DNA from: Acidobacteria bacterium UBA2990
GTDB lineage: Bacteria > Acidobacteriota > Vicinamibacteria > Vicinamibacterales > UBA8438
Direction of reading: 5' to 3'
DNA length: 64,000 nucleotides
Assembly: GCA_002347025.1 (NCBI GenBank)
Contig: DEAE01000002.1
Location: 23,873-87,872 of the forward strand
Position 1 is the stretch's first letter. Each line of letters starts with the position of its first letter. The notes below the pieces were generated by a model, which had not been told where the DNA came from, made no database searches, and saw only the letters and a program-made list of their open reading frames with translations. Position numbers and translations under genes: made by a program. Positions 45,037-55,127 of this stretch are shown one piece after another.

Positions 45037-46410
45037 ATGTCTCCCCAGCGCCGATTAGATGTGGTGCTAGATTCAGTCAAACGACTGTTGCGTATCGGTG
45101 CGTCTGCTAACCTGCTCAACCTTCTTCAAAAGCAGCACCCAGCTGACCTTGCTGATGTCCTGAATCAACTCCCTGACAGCGATTGTCGCGGAGCGTTGGG
45201 ACTTCTTTTAGATCATAACAGTCGTCTCGCAATGGAAGCATTGATTGAATATGGTGCCGAACCTGGTGCCGATCTGCTCGAGGGCTATCCTCCAGAGCGT
45301 ATTGCTTTGTGGCTGAATGAGTTGCCATCTGATGACGCGGCAGCCTTGATTGACGAGCTGCCAGATGGTCTGTCTGAAGCTGTGCTTGAGCGAATGAGAC
45401 CTCAGGAATCTGGGGAGGTTGAAAACCTGCTTGAGTACTCTGAACAGACAGCTGGCCGGATTATGAACCCGACGGTCTTCGCTTTGTCGGAAGACCTTAC
45501 GGCCGGAGAGGCAATCCAGGCACTGCAGGGGTCCCGCGAGGTAGAGATGGTGTTCTACCTCTATGTTGTCGATGAGCGTCGCCACTTGGTTGGCGTGGTG
45601 TCGCTTCGGCGCCTTTTGCTGGTTGCCCCGGAAACACCATTGCAGAGGATTATGACTACCGATCTAATCACTGCAAGGGTCGATACTGACCAAGAAGAGG
45701 TGGCTCAAAAGGTTGCTAACTACAATTTATTAGCTATACCAGCGGTCGACGAAGCTAACAAATTGGTGGGAATCATCACCGTCGATGATGTTATCGACAT
45801 CATTAAGGATGAGGCTACTGAAGATATCTATCGATTGGCTGGAGTTAGTGGGGACGAACATGTTTTCACTCCGGCTCGAGAGTCGGCTCGCAAGCGGCTG
45901 CCTTGGCTTGCTATGAACTTGGTTACCGCTACGTTGGCCGCCTTTGTGGTTCGGGCGTTTCAGGGCACCATTGACCAGGTTGTAGTGTTGGCCGTGTTGA
46001 TGACGATTGTTGCGAGTATGGGAGGTAATGCGGCAACTCAGACATTGACAGTCATTGTGAGAGGAATTGCCTTGGATGAATTGACTTGGGCCAACTCCCG
46101 TAGGGCGCTTTTGAAGGAGGCCATTGTTGGACTGGGTAACGGAATAGTTTTGGGAGTGGTCGGAGCATTGGTAGCTTGGCCCCTGTCAGGTAGTATCTTT
46201 CTCGGTCTCATTCTGGCGCTGGCCATGGTTATCAATATATTGGTGGCGGCCGTGGCGGCTACATTAATTCCGATTGCTCTTCGGGCAATGAAGGTGGATC
46301 CGGCACTGGCTTCGGCAGTGTTTATAACTACTCTGACCGACGTTTTTGGGTTTTTCGCTTTTCTAGGGTTGGCTACTCTGTTTCTGGACTATCTGAATCA
46401 AGCTGCCTGA
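45037..46410 (+). CDS. mgtE: Magnesium transporter MgtE
   Basis: 457 residues. An N-terminal helical superhelix domain, two CBS domains (about 135-260) and five C-terminal transmembrane segments including MGGNAATQ, which is part of the conserved pore region. MgtE is a magnesium channel closed by magnesium on its cytosolic domain. It lies between era and recO. Confidence 0.92.
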   Translation: MSPQRRLDVVLDSVKRLLRIGASANLLNLLQKQHPADLADVLNQLPDSDCRGALGLLLDHNSRLAMEALIEYGAEPGADLLEGYPPERIALWLNELPSDDAAALIDELPDGLSEAVLERMRPQESGEVENLLEYSEQTAGRIMNPTVFALSEDLTAGEAIQALQGSREVEMVFYLYVVDERRHLVGVVSLRRLLLVAPETPLQRIMTTDLITARVDTDQEEVAQKVANYNLLAIPAVDEANKLVGIITVDDVIDIIKDEATEDIYRLAGVSGDEHVFTPARESARKRLPWLAMNLVTATLAAFVVRAFQGTIDQVVVLAVLMTIVASMGGNAATQTLTVIVRGIALDELTWANSRRALLKEAIVGLGNGIVLGVVGALVAWPLSGSIFLGLILALAMVINILVAAVAATLIPIALRAMKVDPALASAVFITTLTDVFGFFAFLGLATLFLDYLNQAA

Positions 46411-46528
46411 TGTGGTTCTGGCTAGATCATTTGTGGTCGCGGTGCTTGGGTGTCTATCGTTGATTCGCCAGATGCCTAACACAGGCTACAATGGGGCTTC
46501 TTGAGGGTGTTCGACGTTATTCGTCTCG

Positions 46529-47275
46529 ATGCCACTTTATACGACAGACGCGCTAATATTGCGTACCTACCAGCTCGGTGAAGCGGACCGTATCGTCGTG
46601 TTCTTGACACGTGATAAAGGGAAGAAACGTGGTGTGGCTAATGGAGCACGGCGCCTTCGGTCTCGATTTGTAGGAGGGTTGGAGCCTCTTACGGTGGTAA
46701 GGCTCGCCTACTACGAGCGTGAAAGTCGTGACTTGGTTCGACTGAACTATGCCGATCCAGTTCAGTCTCCCATGAGGATGAGGAATGGCGTCTCGCTCGG
46801 TTACGTCGAATACTTCGCTGAACTTCTTGACGAGTGCTCACCGGATGCTGACCCGAATGCGACATTGTTTCGTCTTGGAGCTGCCGTGGTGGATGCCTTG
46901 GCTGCGGAAGTTCCCGTTGAACGTTTAGCACGATATTTCGAATATTGGGTTCTTCGATTACAGGGAGTGTACCCGCCGCTGCTGTTGTGCCAACGTTGTG
47001 GGCAGAAGTCGAAGGGTGGTGGTCGTCTTGATCCTGGGAACGGTGGGTTTAGTTGCTTGGCTTGTGCAGATAAGAGGGGGGTGCTGTTGTCTGCGGAGGC
47101 TCTCCGGTTTCTCCGTGACGCGGCTGGAGTTCCTCCAGAGGGCCTTTCCCGGATCGGGTTGTCCATAGGAGCCGGACTGCAACTCGAATCCGCCCACCAG
47201 CAATTGATTACTAGCCACTTGGAGAAGGAGTTGAAAGCTTCGAAGATACTGCGAGCTATGTCGCGTGAATCATAG
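46529..47275 (+). CDS. recO: DNA repair protein RecO
   Basis: 248 residues. An N-terminal OB fold (TTDALILRTYQLGEADRIVVFLT) and a C-terminal helical part with a four-Cys zinc site (CQRCGQKS then CLAC). RecO loads RecA onto single-stranded DNA together with RecR. Start and length are normal. Confidence 0.92.
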   Translation: MPLYTTDALILRTYQLGEADRIVVFLTRDKGKKRGVANGARRLRSRFVGGLEPLTVVRLAYYERESRDLVRLNYADPVQSPMRMRNGVSLGYVEYFAELLDECSPDADPNATLFRLGAAVVDALAAEVPVERLARYFEYWVLRLQGVYPPLLLCQRCGQKSKGGGRLDPGNGGFSCLACADKRGVLLSAEALRFLRDAAGVPPEGLSRIGLSIGAGLQLESAHQQLITSHLEKELKASKILRAMSRES

Positions 47276-47320
47276 TGCTCTGGCGTCGTTTTACGTCAGA
47301 TATTTCGAGAGAGGGTCAGG

Positions 47321-48208
47321 GTGACTCTGCAAGATTTGATCACTTCTTTATCGCGTTTTTGGGCAGTTCGGGGTTGCTTGATTCAACAACCGCTAGATGT
47401 TGAGGTGGGTGCCGGCACAATGCATCCAGAGACTTTCTTGCGAGTTCTCGGTCCTCAGCAATGGAGGGTGGCTTATGTTCAGCCGTCGAGGCGTCCGGCT
47501 GATGGGCGATTCGGTGAGAATCCCAACCGCCTCTTCAAGCATCATCAATTTCAGGTGATTTTGAAACCCTCGCCGGATGCGGTTCAAGGGCTCTACCTTG
47601 ATAGTCTTCGAGCCTGCGGCATTGATCCTGCTAAGCACGATGTCCGCTTTGAAGAAGATAACTGGGAATCTCCTACGCTTGGGGCATGGGGGATTGGGTG
47701 GCAGGTGCTTCTCGATGGGATGGAGATAACGCAATTTACTTATTTCCAGCAGGCAGGCGGCATCGATTTGGCGCCAATTTCAGTTGAGTTGACATATGGA
47801 CTTGAGCGAATTGCAATGCATCTGCAGGGTGTGGACGATGTCTACGACCTCCAGTGGTCGGCTGCTGTGAAGTATCGAACGGTTCGCCATCAGGAAGAGG
47901 TGGAGCAGACCAAATATTCCTTCGGGATGGTCGATATGCCTGAGTCTGAATTCTCGGCCTACCATCGAACCTTATTTGATCAATATCACCACATGGCTAA
48001 GACTCTAATTCGTTCAAAGCTAGTTCTGCCAGCCCTAGATATGTGCCTCAAGTGTTCACATGCTTTCAATATCCTAGATGCAAGCGGTGGTATCGGTGTG
48101 ACGGAACGTGCAGCTTACATTCTAAAAGTGCGTGAGTTGGCCGTGGCAATAGCCGGGGCGCACCTGATTGGCTTAGACAAGGAGGTTCCTGGGGTCTCCC
48201 AAGGCTGA
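47321..48208 (+). CDS. glyQ: Glycyl-tRNA synthetase alpha subunit
   Basis: 295 residues, matching the alpha subunit of the bacterial two-subunit enzyme. The block GAGTMHPETFLRVLGP and the motif EDNWESPTLGAWGIGWQV are diagnostic. GTG 47321 follows GAGGG. glyS lies 19 bases downstream. Confidence 0.96.
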   Translation: MTLQDLITSLSRFWAVRGCLIQQPLDVEVGAGTMHPETFLRVLGPQQWRVAYVQPSRRPADGRFGENPNRLFKHHQFQVILKPSPDAVQGLYLDSLRACGIDPAKHDVRFEEDNWESPTLGAWGIGWQVLLDGMEITQFTYFQQAGGIDLAPISVELTYGLERIAMHLQGVDDVYDLQWSAAVKYRTVRHQEEVEQTKYSFGMVDMPESEFSAYHRTLFDQYHHMAKTLIRSKLVLPALDMCLKCSHAFNILDASGGIGVTERAAYILKVRELAVAIAGAHLIGLDKEVPGVSQG

Positions 48209-48227
48209 GCTGACTCCTAAGAACGTC

Positions 48228-50459
48228 ATGTACAAAGAATTGCTTCTTGAGATCGGGTGTGAGGAGTTGCCGGCTAGTTGGGTGCCGCCATTAAGTGAAC
48301 AATTGAGGACATGTATAGGTATTCACTTGAAGGAAGCACGGCTTGGTTTCCAGACTGAACCCGAATCGTTTGCTACCCCGAGGCGGCTGGTCGTTCACGT
48401 AGCGCGATTAGCTGAGCGGCAGGAAGATCTAGAGCAAACAGCCACTGGCCCGTCTGTCCAGGCAGCCTTTGATGCCACCGGACAGCCGACGCCTGCAGCA
48501 CTTGGATTTGCACGCAAGCACGGCGTTGCTGTTGGCCAGTTAGTGCAGGTTCAAACATCTAAAGGCGTGTATCTATCTTGTCGTCAAAAGCAGCGCGGGG
48601 CGGCAGCACGGAAGGTGTTAGCGGGTGTGCTTGCCGAGACACTTCGTGGTTTAACTTTCAAGAAACAGATGAATTGGGATGCGCGGTTGAATGATGGTCG
48701 CGGCGAATTCCTGTTCGGTCGACCCATTCGCTGGCTATTGTTCTTATTTGGTGGGCGTGTTGTCCCGTTCGTGATCGAGCGATCAGGTCTGGCACTGTCC
48801 CGTGGAGTGGCTCCTGTGAGGGCAGGTTCGTTAACGTACGGGCATAGGTTTTTTGGAGTAGATGGGAAACCAGGACGACCAGTTCGGGTGAAATCATTTT
48901 TAGAGTATGAGAAGGCTCTCTCGCAGAACTACGTTCTTTTGTCTCGAGAAAAACGTCGATCCCGAATCGAAAGTGAACTTAAGGCCAATGCTGAACGAGT
49001 GAATGGTGTGGTGGCTACAGAAACTGGCGAATCGACACTGCTCGATGAAGTGCCAGACCTAGTTGAATACCCGTCTGTGGTAACGGGAAGCTTCCCAAAG
49101 GAATTCCTAGCGCTGCCAGAGGAAGTGTTGAAGACAACGATGATTCATCATCAGCACTATTTTCCGGTTATCAACAAACAGGCCGATCTCACGGAGCACT
49201 TTCTGGCAGTGACCAATACTCCGAGGGATAACGTAAGCGCTATTGCTCGAAACTCTGAGCGAGTGCTGGTTGCCCGGCTGCGTGATGCCAGGTTTTTTTG
49301 GGAAGCCGATCGCAGCGCCGCGTTGAGTTCGCGACTGGATCGTCTGGATACATTGGTGTTTCATGCAAAATTAGGAAGCTACTTGTTAAAGGCTAGACGG
49401 ATTGAGCAGCTTGCTGGTCTGGTAGCTAGGGAGGCTTTAGGCAGGGTGGAGCTTGCGAAAAATGCATCTCGCGCTGCGCTGCTGGCGAAGGCGGACCTTA
49501 CTACCGATATGGTAGGCGAGTTCCCAGAATTACAGGGAGTGATGGGTGGCATTTATGCCCGTGAAGATGGTGAATGTGAAGCTGTCTGGCGGTCTGTTTA
49601 TTTACATTACCTGCCTATTGGTGTGAGCGTCGAAGCGGCGCCTCAGCCAAGTGATCTTGGAGAAGCTAGGGGTTGTTGGGCGGCGACATCGATAGCCGAC
49701 AAGCTTGACACGCTTGTTGGCTTGTTTCACGCAGGAGAAAAACCACGAGGTGCCAGAGATCCTTTCGGATTACGGCGTCAGGCCCACGGCTTCTTCCGGA
49801 TTCTGGTTGACCTACCCGAACTTGTAGGGTTGAAAGCTAGGCCAGAGCTGGGGAGTCTTGTGTCGGCTGCGGAGTCGGTTTATGAGGTATCGCTGTCTCA
49901 AGAGATAATTGATCGCTTGTATCCATTCCTGTTAGACCGGCTGCGTTTTGTACTTGAGCAACGTGGCCATAATGTTCGCAATGTGCGTGCAGTCACACAG
50001 CCACTTCCATCTTGGCGGCAAATCAGGCCACTCGATGTTAGGCGGAAGCTTGAAGTTTTGCCGGAGTTCACTAGCTCTGCTGATTTCTTGCAGCTTGCCG
50101 GCCTGTTTAAGCGTGTGAGAAATATTGCAAAGGAGTTGCCGGAAGAGGAGTTCGGTTCGGTTGAGTCTGGAGAAACTGAGATATCGGATGAACCGTTGGA
50201 GTCGGCAGAGGCGCATCTAATCGAGGAGCTGGACCGACGGCGCCCAAAGATTGAGGCTGTCTTGGATGCGGGAGTCGACTATCGTCTTGCCTTTGCTGAA
50301 GCGGCTGGGTTCGGACCAGCGGTGGATCGGTTTTTTACTGAAGTGTTGGTGATGGTGGACAATCCCTTCCTGCGGCGTCGCCGTCTGGTACTCCTGAAGC
50401 GGCTCGAAGAACTTGTGTTGAAGTTGGCTGATGTGTCTGAGCTTGTGAAACAGAAGTAA
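48228..50459 (+). CDS. glyS: Glycyl-tRNA synthetase beta subunit
   Basis: 743 residues, slightly above the usual length of about 690. It begins with ELLLEIGCEELPASWVPPL and carries the HD-like and anticodon-binding parts typical of GlyS (DKLDTLVGLFHAGEKP and GARDPFGLRRQAHG). It forms an alpha2beta2 enzyme with GlyQ. Confidence 0.95.
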   Translation: MYKELLLEIGCEELPASWVPPLSEQLRTCIGIHLKEARLGFQTEPESFATPRRLVVHVARLAERQEDLEQTATGPSVQAAFDATGQPTPAALGFARKHGVAVGQLVQVQTSKGVYLSCRQKQRGAAARKVLAGVLAETLRGLTFKKQMNWDARLNDGRGEFLFGRPIRWLLFLFGGRVVPFVIERSGLALSRGVAPVRAGSLTYGHRFFGVDGKPGRPVRVKSFLEYEKALSQNYVLLSREKRRSRIESELKANAERVNGVVATETGESTLLDEVPDLVEYPSVVTGSFPKEFLALPEEVLKTTMIHHQHYFPVINKQADLTEHFLAVTNTPRDNVSAIARNSERVLVARLRDARFFWEADRSAALSSRLDRLDTLVFHAKLGSYLLKARRIEQLAGLVAREALGRVELAKNASRAALLAKADLTTDMVGEFPELQGVMGGIYAREDGECEAVWRSVYLHYLPIGVSVEAAPQPSDLGEARGCWAATSIADKLDTLVGLFHAGEKPRGARDPFGLRRQAHGFFRILVDLPELVGLKARPELGSLVSAAESVYEVSLSQEIIDRLYPFLLDRLRFVLEQRGHNVRNVRAVTQPLPSWRQIRPLDVRRKLEVLPEFTSSADFLQLAGLFKRVRNIAKELPEEEFGSVESGETEISDEPLESAEAHLIEELDRRRPKIEAVLDAGVDYRLAFAEAAGFGPAVDRFFTEVLVMVDNPFLRRRRLVLLKRLEELVLKLADVSELVKQK

Positions 50460-50545
50460 CTGAATCGAGCGTCAGTCCCAAAACGAAGCGGTGCTGGCCC
50501 TAGCGGCTGGACTGGGCATCGCACAGCTCGGTGAGGGTGTCGACT

Positions 50546-52348
50546 ATGTCTGTCCCGCGTAAGCAAACACCGATACGAATCACAAAGTTGCCAACTGAAT
50601 TAGCTAATCAAATCGCGGCTGGTGAGGTTGTTGAAAGACCGGCTTCTGTTGTTAAGGAGTTGGTTGAAAATGCTTTAGATGCTGGAGCGACACGGGTATT
50701 AGTGACGGTTGAGCTCGGGGGTAAACGTCTGGTCCGAGTTGAAGATGACGGTGAAGGAATGACATTGGAGGAGGCGCTTCTTTCACTGGAGAGGCATGCT
50801 ACTAGCAAGATCAAGCGGCTTGAGGATTTGGCTGCCATAGAATCTTTGGGTTTTAGGGGTGAAGCGTTGCCGAGCATCGCATCAGTATCGCACCTATCGC
50901 TACGTACAAGGTTGCGCGGAGACCGGCGTGGCTGCGAAATTAAGGTATCTGGTGGCGCTATTATTGAAAACTACGAGGTCGGCGCTTCAGAAGGAACGAC
51001 TGTTGAAGTGACGGATCTCTTCTACAATGTGCCGGCACGTCGAAAATTTCTCAAATCTGACGGAGCTGAGACAGCACAGATCTCTAAATTGGTAACACAG
51101 TTGGCGTTGGGGCATCACAAGGTCGGGTTTGGTTTGGTTAGTGGTACTAGGCAGCTTCTGCAATGTCCGCCAGCCCGTAGTCTCTCAGAACGGCTGTTTC
51201 AGTTATACGGCGACCGGAGCAATCTAGTGCAGGTAGATAAGACGGCTGCCGGTGTGCGTATTAGTGGTTTCGCGACGGGTCTTGCTGCTATGGGAACGAG
51301 TGTGCGCCGAGGTCCACAGAATGTTTTTGTAAATGGGCGTGCCGTAAAGGACCGAACCATAATTCATGCGATTCGGCACGCCTACGATTCTGCGACTAAT
51401 AAGGAGCGGACCCCTGAAGTTCATCTCTTTCTGGATTTGCCTCCAGATCGTGTTGACGTGAATGTCCATCCTGGAAAAGCGGAGGTCCGGTTTCTTGAGC
51501 AGTCATTAGTTCACGAGGTGTTGCGACGGGCTCTTGGGGAAGCACTGGGAAAGGAGACTGCACCGGAATTGACCCTTGGAGGGCAGAATGGAGTACAAAG
51601 GCAAGGTTTTAGCCAGATCCCAGAGGGATCATCAGTCTATTCACGAGACAGTAAACACAGTGCTCAGAAGGTCCTGCAGGTGGCCTTGCGGGATGCGGGT
51701 GAGTCTATACAGAGCGGCTTGGTGCCTGAGTTATCTCAGGCAGCTGTTGAGGCTTCGCCGTTTTCTTCAAACAGTCAATTAATTCCGCTCGGTCAGTTTC
51801 GCAATACGTTCATTGTTGCGATTGACGATGAAGGAATCGCCATCATCGATCAGCATGTAGCTCACGAGCGTGTCCTGTATGAGCAGATGATGGAGCGGTT
51901 GACCGAGGGTAGCCTGGAGAGCCAACGATTGTTAGCACCGATGGTACTGGAATTGCCTCCTGGTGAAAGGTTGGCGTTGACTGCGAGGGACTCGGCCCTT
52001 TCGAGGCTGGGGTTCGAGTTGGGAGAGTTTGGCGGTGATAGCGTGAGGGTCTCAGCCCTTCCAGTGCTGGTGCCGCAGGCTGTCTGCGAAACCGCGATCA
52101 GGGAGCTAGCGCAGGACTTGGATGGTCTAGACCAAGGTAGCGCCGTTGACGATGTTTTGAGGCAAATTGCTGCGACCACGGCCTGTCACGCGGCAGTTAA
52201 GGCGAACGACCGACTGACTAGGGATAAGATGGTATACATCCTTGACGAGTTGGGGCGAACGGCGCACTCATCGGTCTGTCCTCATGGTCGCCCAGTGGTG
52301 CTTCGGCTTTCCCGTCGGCAGTTGGAAAAGCACTTCGACCGAATATAA
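50546..52348 (+). CDS. mutL: DNA mismatch repair protein MutL
   Basis: 600 residues from ATG 50546 (frame open from 50531; GAGGG precedes the ATG). The GHKL ATPase motifs are present (IAAGEVVERPASVVKEL, ENALDAGA, GFRGEALPSI). The C-terminal part has D435-Q-H-V-A-H-E-R-x3-E, close to DQHA(X)2E(X)4E, and CPHGRP (Cys578), so this MutL probably nicks DNA itself. That is usual where MutH is missing. Confidence 0.94.
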   Translation: MSVPRKQTPIRITKLPTELANQIAAGEVVERPASVVKELVENALDAGATRVLVTVELGGKRLVRVEDDGEGMTLEEALLSLERHATSKIKRLEDLAAIESLGFRGEALPSIASVSHLSLRTRLRGDRRGCEIKVSGGAIIENYEVGASEGTTVEVTDLFYNVPARRKFLKSDGAETAQISKLVTQLALGHHKVGFGLVSGTRQLLQCPPARSLSERLFQLYGDRSNLVQVDKTAAGVRISGFATGLAAMGTSVRRGPQNVFVNGRAVKDRTIIHAIRHAYDSATNKERTPEVHLFLDLPPDRVDVNVHPGKAEVRFLEQSLVHEVLRRALGEALGKETAPELTLGGQNGVQRQGFSQIPEGSSVYSRDSKHSAQKVLQVALRDAGESIQSGLVPELSQAAVEASPFSSNSQLIPLGQFRNTFIVAIDDEGIAIIDQHVAHERVLYEQMMERLTEGSLESQRLLAPMVLELPPGERLALTARDSALSRLGFELGEFGGDSVRVSALPVLVPQAVCETAIRELAQDLDGLDQGSAVDDVLRQIAATTACHAAVKANDRLTRDKMVYILDELGRTAHSSVCPHGRPVVLRLSRRQLEKHFDRI

Positions 52349-52395
52349 AACAGGGGTTGATCAAGAGCGAATGGAAGCGGAAACATGCGTTGTGG

Positions 52396-52563
52396 CTAAT
52401 CGATAGCCCGTTTGACCAGCATATATCCGACCAGGAAGACTGCGACCCCAAATCCGAAAATGCGTGGACTTGGTCCAAGTGGTCCCGCTATGAGAATCGA
52501 TTCAAGTAATGCGGCCATGCCAAGTAACTGAAGGCCGCGGCCGACATAGTAGAGGATGCTCAT
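52396..52563 (-). CDS. Small two-helix membrane protein downstream of rarA
   Basis: 55 residues. The ATG lies 3 bases after the rarA stop on the same strand. Two hydrophobic segments (about 9-28 and 34-52) are joined by a short loop with PLGPSPR, and the C-terminus is positively charged (VKRAID). The tight spacing and clear transmembrane pattern support a real gene. Function unknown. Confidence 0.6.
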   Translation of the reverse strand: MSILYYVGRGLQLLGMAALLESILIAGPLGPSPRIFGFGVAVFLVGYMLVKRAID

Positions 52564-52566
52564 CTT

Positions 52567-53997
52567 TCAACCTTGGTTGTCCGGAGTCGTGTCATCTAGA
52601 GGTGACTTAGATTTTCTGTCGGTTCCTGAGTCAGCATCGGTCTGCTGTCTAGATTTGACCTGTCGCCATGCGTTAAGGCGCTGACCTAGTTCCTTCTCAA
52701 AGCCACGTGAGGTCGGTACATAGTATTGTCGAGTGCGGAGTGTGGGGGGCAGGCAGGGCATGGTTGCAACGCCTGACGGTTCGTCGTGAGCGTATCTGTA
52801 CCCCTTTCCGTAGTCGAACTGTTTCATCAAATCTGTGGGGGCGTTTCGAAGGTGAAGAGGGACTGGTTCTGACACTTCACGGTGAGCGTCTGCGGCTGCC
52901 TCTTTGTATGCTACGTAAACAGCATTGCTTTTCGGCGCGGTGGCTAGGTAGGTAGCTGCTTGTGCTAAGGCGGTGTTGCCTTCTGGCATTCCGATGAAGT
53001 GCACCGCGTCCTTGACGGCAACAGCCAAAGGCAATGCTGCGGGGTCGGCATTACCGATATCCTCAGATGCGAATCTGACCAGTCGACGAGCTATGTAGAG
53101 CGGGTCTTCACCCGCTTCCAGCATGCGTGCCAACCAGTAGACAGCGGCATCAGGGTCGCTGTTGCGCATTGACTTGTGCAGTGCTGAAATTAAGTTAAAG
53201 TGCTCTTCACCATTTTTATCGTAGCGCAGTGTCCGTCGTTGCATAACGGCCGAGGCGAGTTCGAGATCGAGACGAGCATTGTTCGTTTGACTCGATTCGC
53301 TAGCCTTGGCTAGGGCGGCGGTTGCGCTAAGTTCGAGCAAATTAAGAGCTACTCGAGCGTCTCCACTGGCTTGTCGAGAAATAGCTGTTAGTGCTTCATG
53401 ATCTACCTCGATCATTTTGTCACCTAGTCCTCTACTTTTGTCATGTATGGCTCGTTCAAGGAGGGCGGTGATTGCTGGTGGTGTTAGGGGGTTCAGCATG
53501 TAAACATGCGACCGAGACAATAGGGCACTGTTGACCTCAAAGGAAGGATTTTCTGTGGTGGCACCTATCAGCACGATATCGCCAGTCTCGACTCGCGGAA
53601 GAAAGGCGTCTTGCTGAGCTTTATTGAATCTATGGATCTCGTCGATGAAGAGGATAGTGCGCCGGTGGTATTGACGTTTGGCTTGCTCTGCTGCCGCCAT
53701 TACTGTGCGGATTTCCTTGATGCTGGATAGGACGGCGCTGAAGGCTACAAAATGAGCTGTGGTTTCGGCGGCAATTAGTCGAGCTAATGTTGTCTTGCCA
53801 CAGCCTGGTGGCCCCCACAGAATAATCGAGCTAAGTGCGTCGCGTTCGATTGCTTGACGAAGCGGGCGGCCTCGACCCAGAAGATCGTCCTGACCGATGA
53901 TTTCGTCGAAGGTTGCAGGTCGCATTCGATCGGCGAGTGGTGCATTTAGTGATCGTGGCGCCTCGGGGATGTCGTCGAATAGAGATTCCGGAATCAT
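52567..53997 (-). CDS. rarA: Replication-associated AAA ATPase RarA/MgsA
   Basis: 476 residues. AAA+ motifs: Walker A GPPGCGKTTLAR, Walker B LFIDEIHRFNKAQQDAFL, sensor 1 GATTENPS, and the C-terminal tetramerisation part ending near RTRQYYVPTSRGFEKEL. RarA acts at stalled replication forks. The ATG overlaps the trmH stop by four bases. Confidence 0.93.
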   Translation of the reverse strand: MIPESLFDDIPEAPRSLNAPLADRMRPATFDEIIGQDDLLGRGRPLRQAIERDALSSIILWGPPGCGKTTLARLIAAETTAHFVAFSAVLSSIKEIRTVMAAAEQAKRQYHRRTILFIDEIHRFNKAQQDAFLPRVETGDIVLIGATTENPSFEVNSALLSRSHVYMLNPLTPPAITALLERAIHDKSRGLGDKMIEVDHEALTAISRQASGDARVALNLLELSATAALAKASESSQTNNARLDLELASAVMQRRTLRYDKNGEEHFNLISALHKSMRNSDPDAAVYWLARMLEAGEDPLYIARRLVRFASEDIGNADPAALPLAVAVKDAVHFIGMPEGNTALAQAATYLATAPKSNAVYVAYKEAAADAHREVSEPVPLHLRNAPTDLMKQFDYGKGYRYAHDEPSGVATMPCLPPTLRTRQYYVPTSRGFEKELGQRLNAWRQVKSRQQTDADSGTDRKSKSPLDDTTPDNQG

Positions 53998-54833
53998 GAT
54001 AGCTGTTTGAGATGGCGAGCCAGACTGGCCGTTCCTGCAGTTGAGGCACAGCGCTGTCTGGCAGCTTCATAGATGACAAGGGCTGCTGTAACAGCAAGAT
54101 TTAGGGATTCAACCGGTTCACGCATCGGGATTGAGATTACCTCGTGTGCAGCATTGATGGTGTCTTCGTTCAATCCCTGGCCTTCACTTCCAAGTAAAAG
54201 CAAACAGGGTTCTTTGAGATCGGTTTCGGTCATACATGTGCCACCATTGGGTGCCGTAGCGATGATTTTCCATCCGCGTTTAGTCGCCTCGTGGATAATA
54301 GGTTGACGGTTGATGACGCGAGTTACTGGGATTCTGAAGATGCTACCCATTGAGCCCCGTAAAGCCTTCCAGCTGTATGGGTCAGCTCCGCCGATTGTGA
54401 CGACCCCAGATGCTCCTCCAGCTTCGACAGTGCGAATAACAGCTCCGGTATTACCTGGGTCTTGCACACCGTCTAAACCAACCACGAAAGGATGCGAGCT
54501 TGCCAGCATATCTTCGATGTGAACCGGACGTGTTGTGGCAAGAGCGATTAAGCCACTTGGGCTAGGGACAGGACTAATTGCGTCCATAACAATTGGTGAG
54601 ACAGGTATGAGTTGAGTCGAAAATTTCAGTTGGGCGATCAGTTCAGCCGCCGGCCCGTCTTGGACCAGCGAGGTGCTGATCGCCACCAATTCAAGAGGAA
54701 CACCAGCGCTGAAGGCGTCCGCAATTAGGGTGGGGCCTTCCAGAACGATCGTTAAGTCGCTTGTCGCCCTTGGCCCAGAGGCTTTGCGGAACCTTGTGAC
54801 GATTGGGTTGCGGCGGCTGGTGATAGGTTCCAC
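53994..54833 (-). CDS. TrmH/SpoU-family RNA 2'-O-methyltransferase
   Basis: 279 residues. An N-terminal substrate-binding part is followed by the SPOUT knot domain: LDGVQDPGNTGAVIRT, LLLGSEGQGLNED, and SIPMREPVESLNLAVTAALVIYE. It methylates a ribose in tRNA or rRNA; the site is unknown. It is the first gene of the minus-strand unit with rarA. Confidence 0.9.
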   Translation of the reverse strand: MEPITSRRNPIVTRFRKASGPRATSDLTIVLEGPTLIADAFSAGVPLELVAISTSLVQDGPAAELIAQLKFSTQLIPVSPIVMDAISPVPSPSGLIALATTRPVHIEDMLASSHPFVVGLDGVQDPGNTGAVIRTVEAGGASGVVTIGGADPYSWKALRGSMGSIFRIPVTRVINRQPIIHEATKRGWKIIATAPNGGTCMTETDLKEPCLLLLGSEGQGLNEDTINAAHEVISIPMREPVESLNLAVTAALVIYEAARQRCASTAGTASLARHLKQLS

Positions 54834-54956
54834 GCTGTCCCCCTAGGGCCATCAGGCTTGTGGTAGCGGTATGAAGGTAGCGAGGTCCTGTCTTACGGTG
54901 TTTCTGTCTTATGTCAGGATGAGCATAACAGATGTGCTATCTTTAGCCATCGGCAT

Positions 54957-54982
54957 GGTGGACCGTAAGCCTCAGGTCCACC
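54957..54982. repeat. 8-bp perfect hairpin in trmH-greA gap
   Basis: GGTGGACC (54957-54964) and GGTCCACC (54975-54982) enclose a 10-base loop. The 294-base gap around it has no convincing gene. No T run follows on either strand. It may be part of a small RNA, a leader or an attenuator of greA. Confidence 0.35.
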
Positions 54983-55127
54983 TCGGCAGACACTAGGTAA
55001 ACGCGATTTGTAAGAGTACGGATTTCTGGTGTGCATCACCTCATTGCTAAGTAAAATTGGTAGGAAATTCTAAGGTATTGAGGGAGGCAAGGTTCACCAT
55101 AATGGCTTTTTCATTGGTCTTGTAGAA

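Noticed and set aside
44944..45108. Short open frame starting MLDWERLVQ before mgtE
   Set aside because: Runs into mgtE in another frame and shows no known domain.
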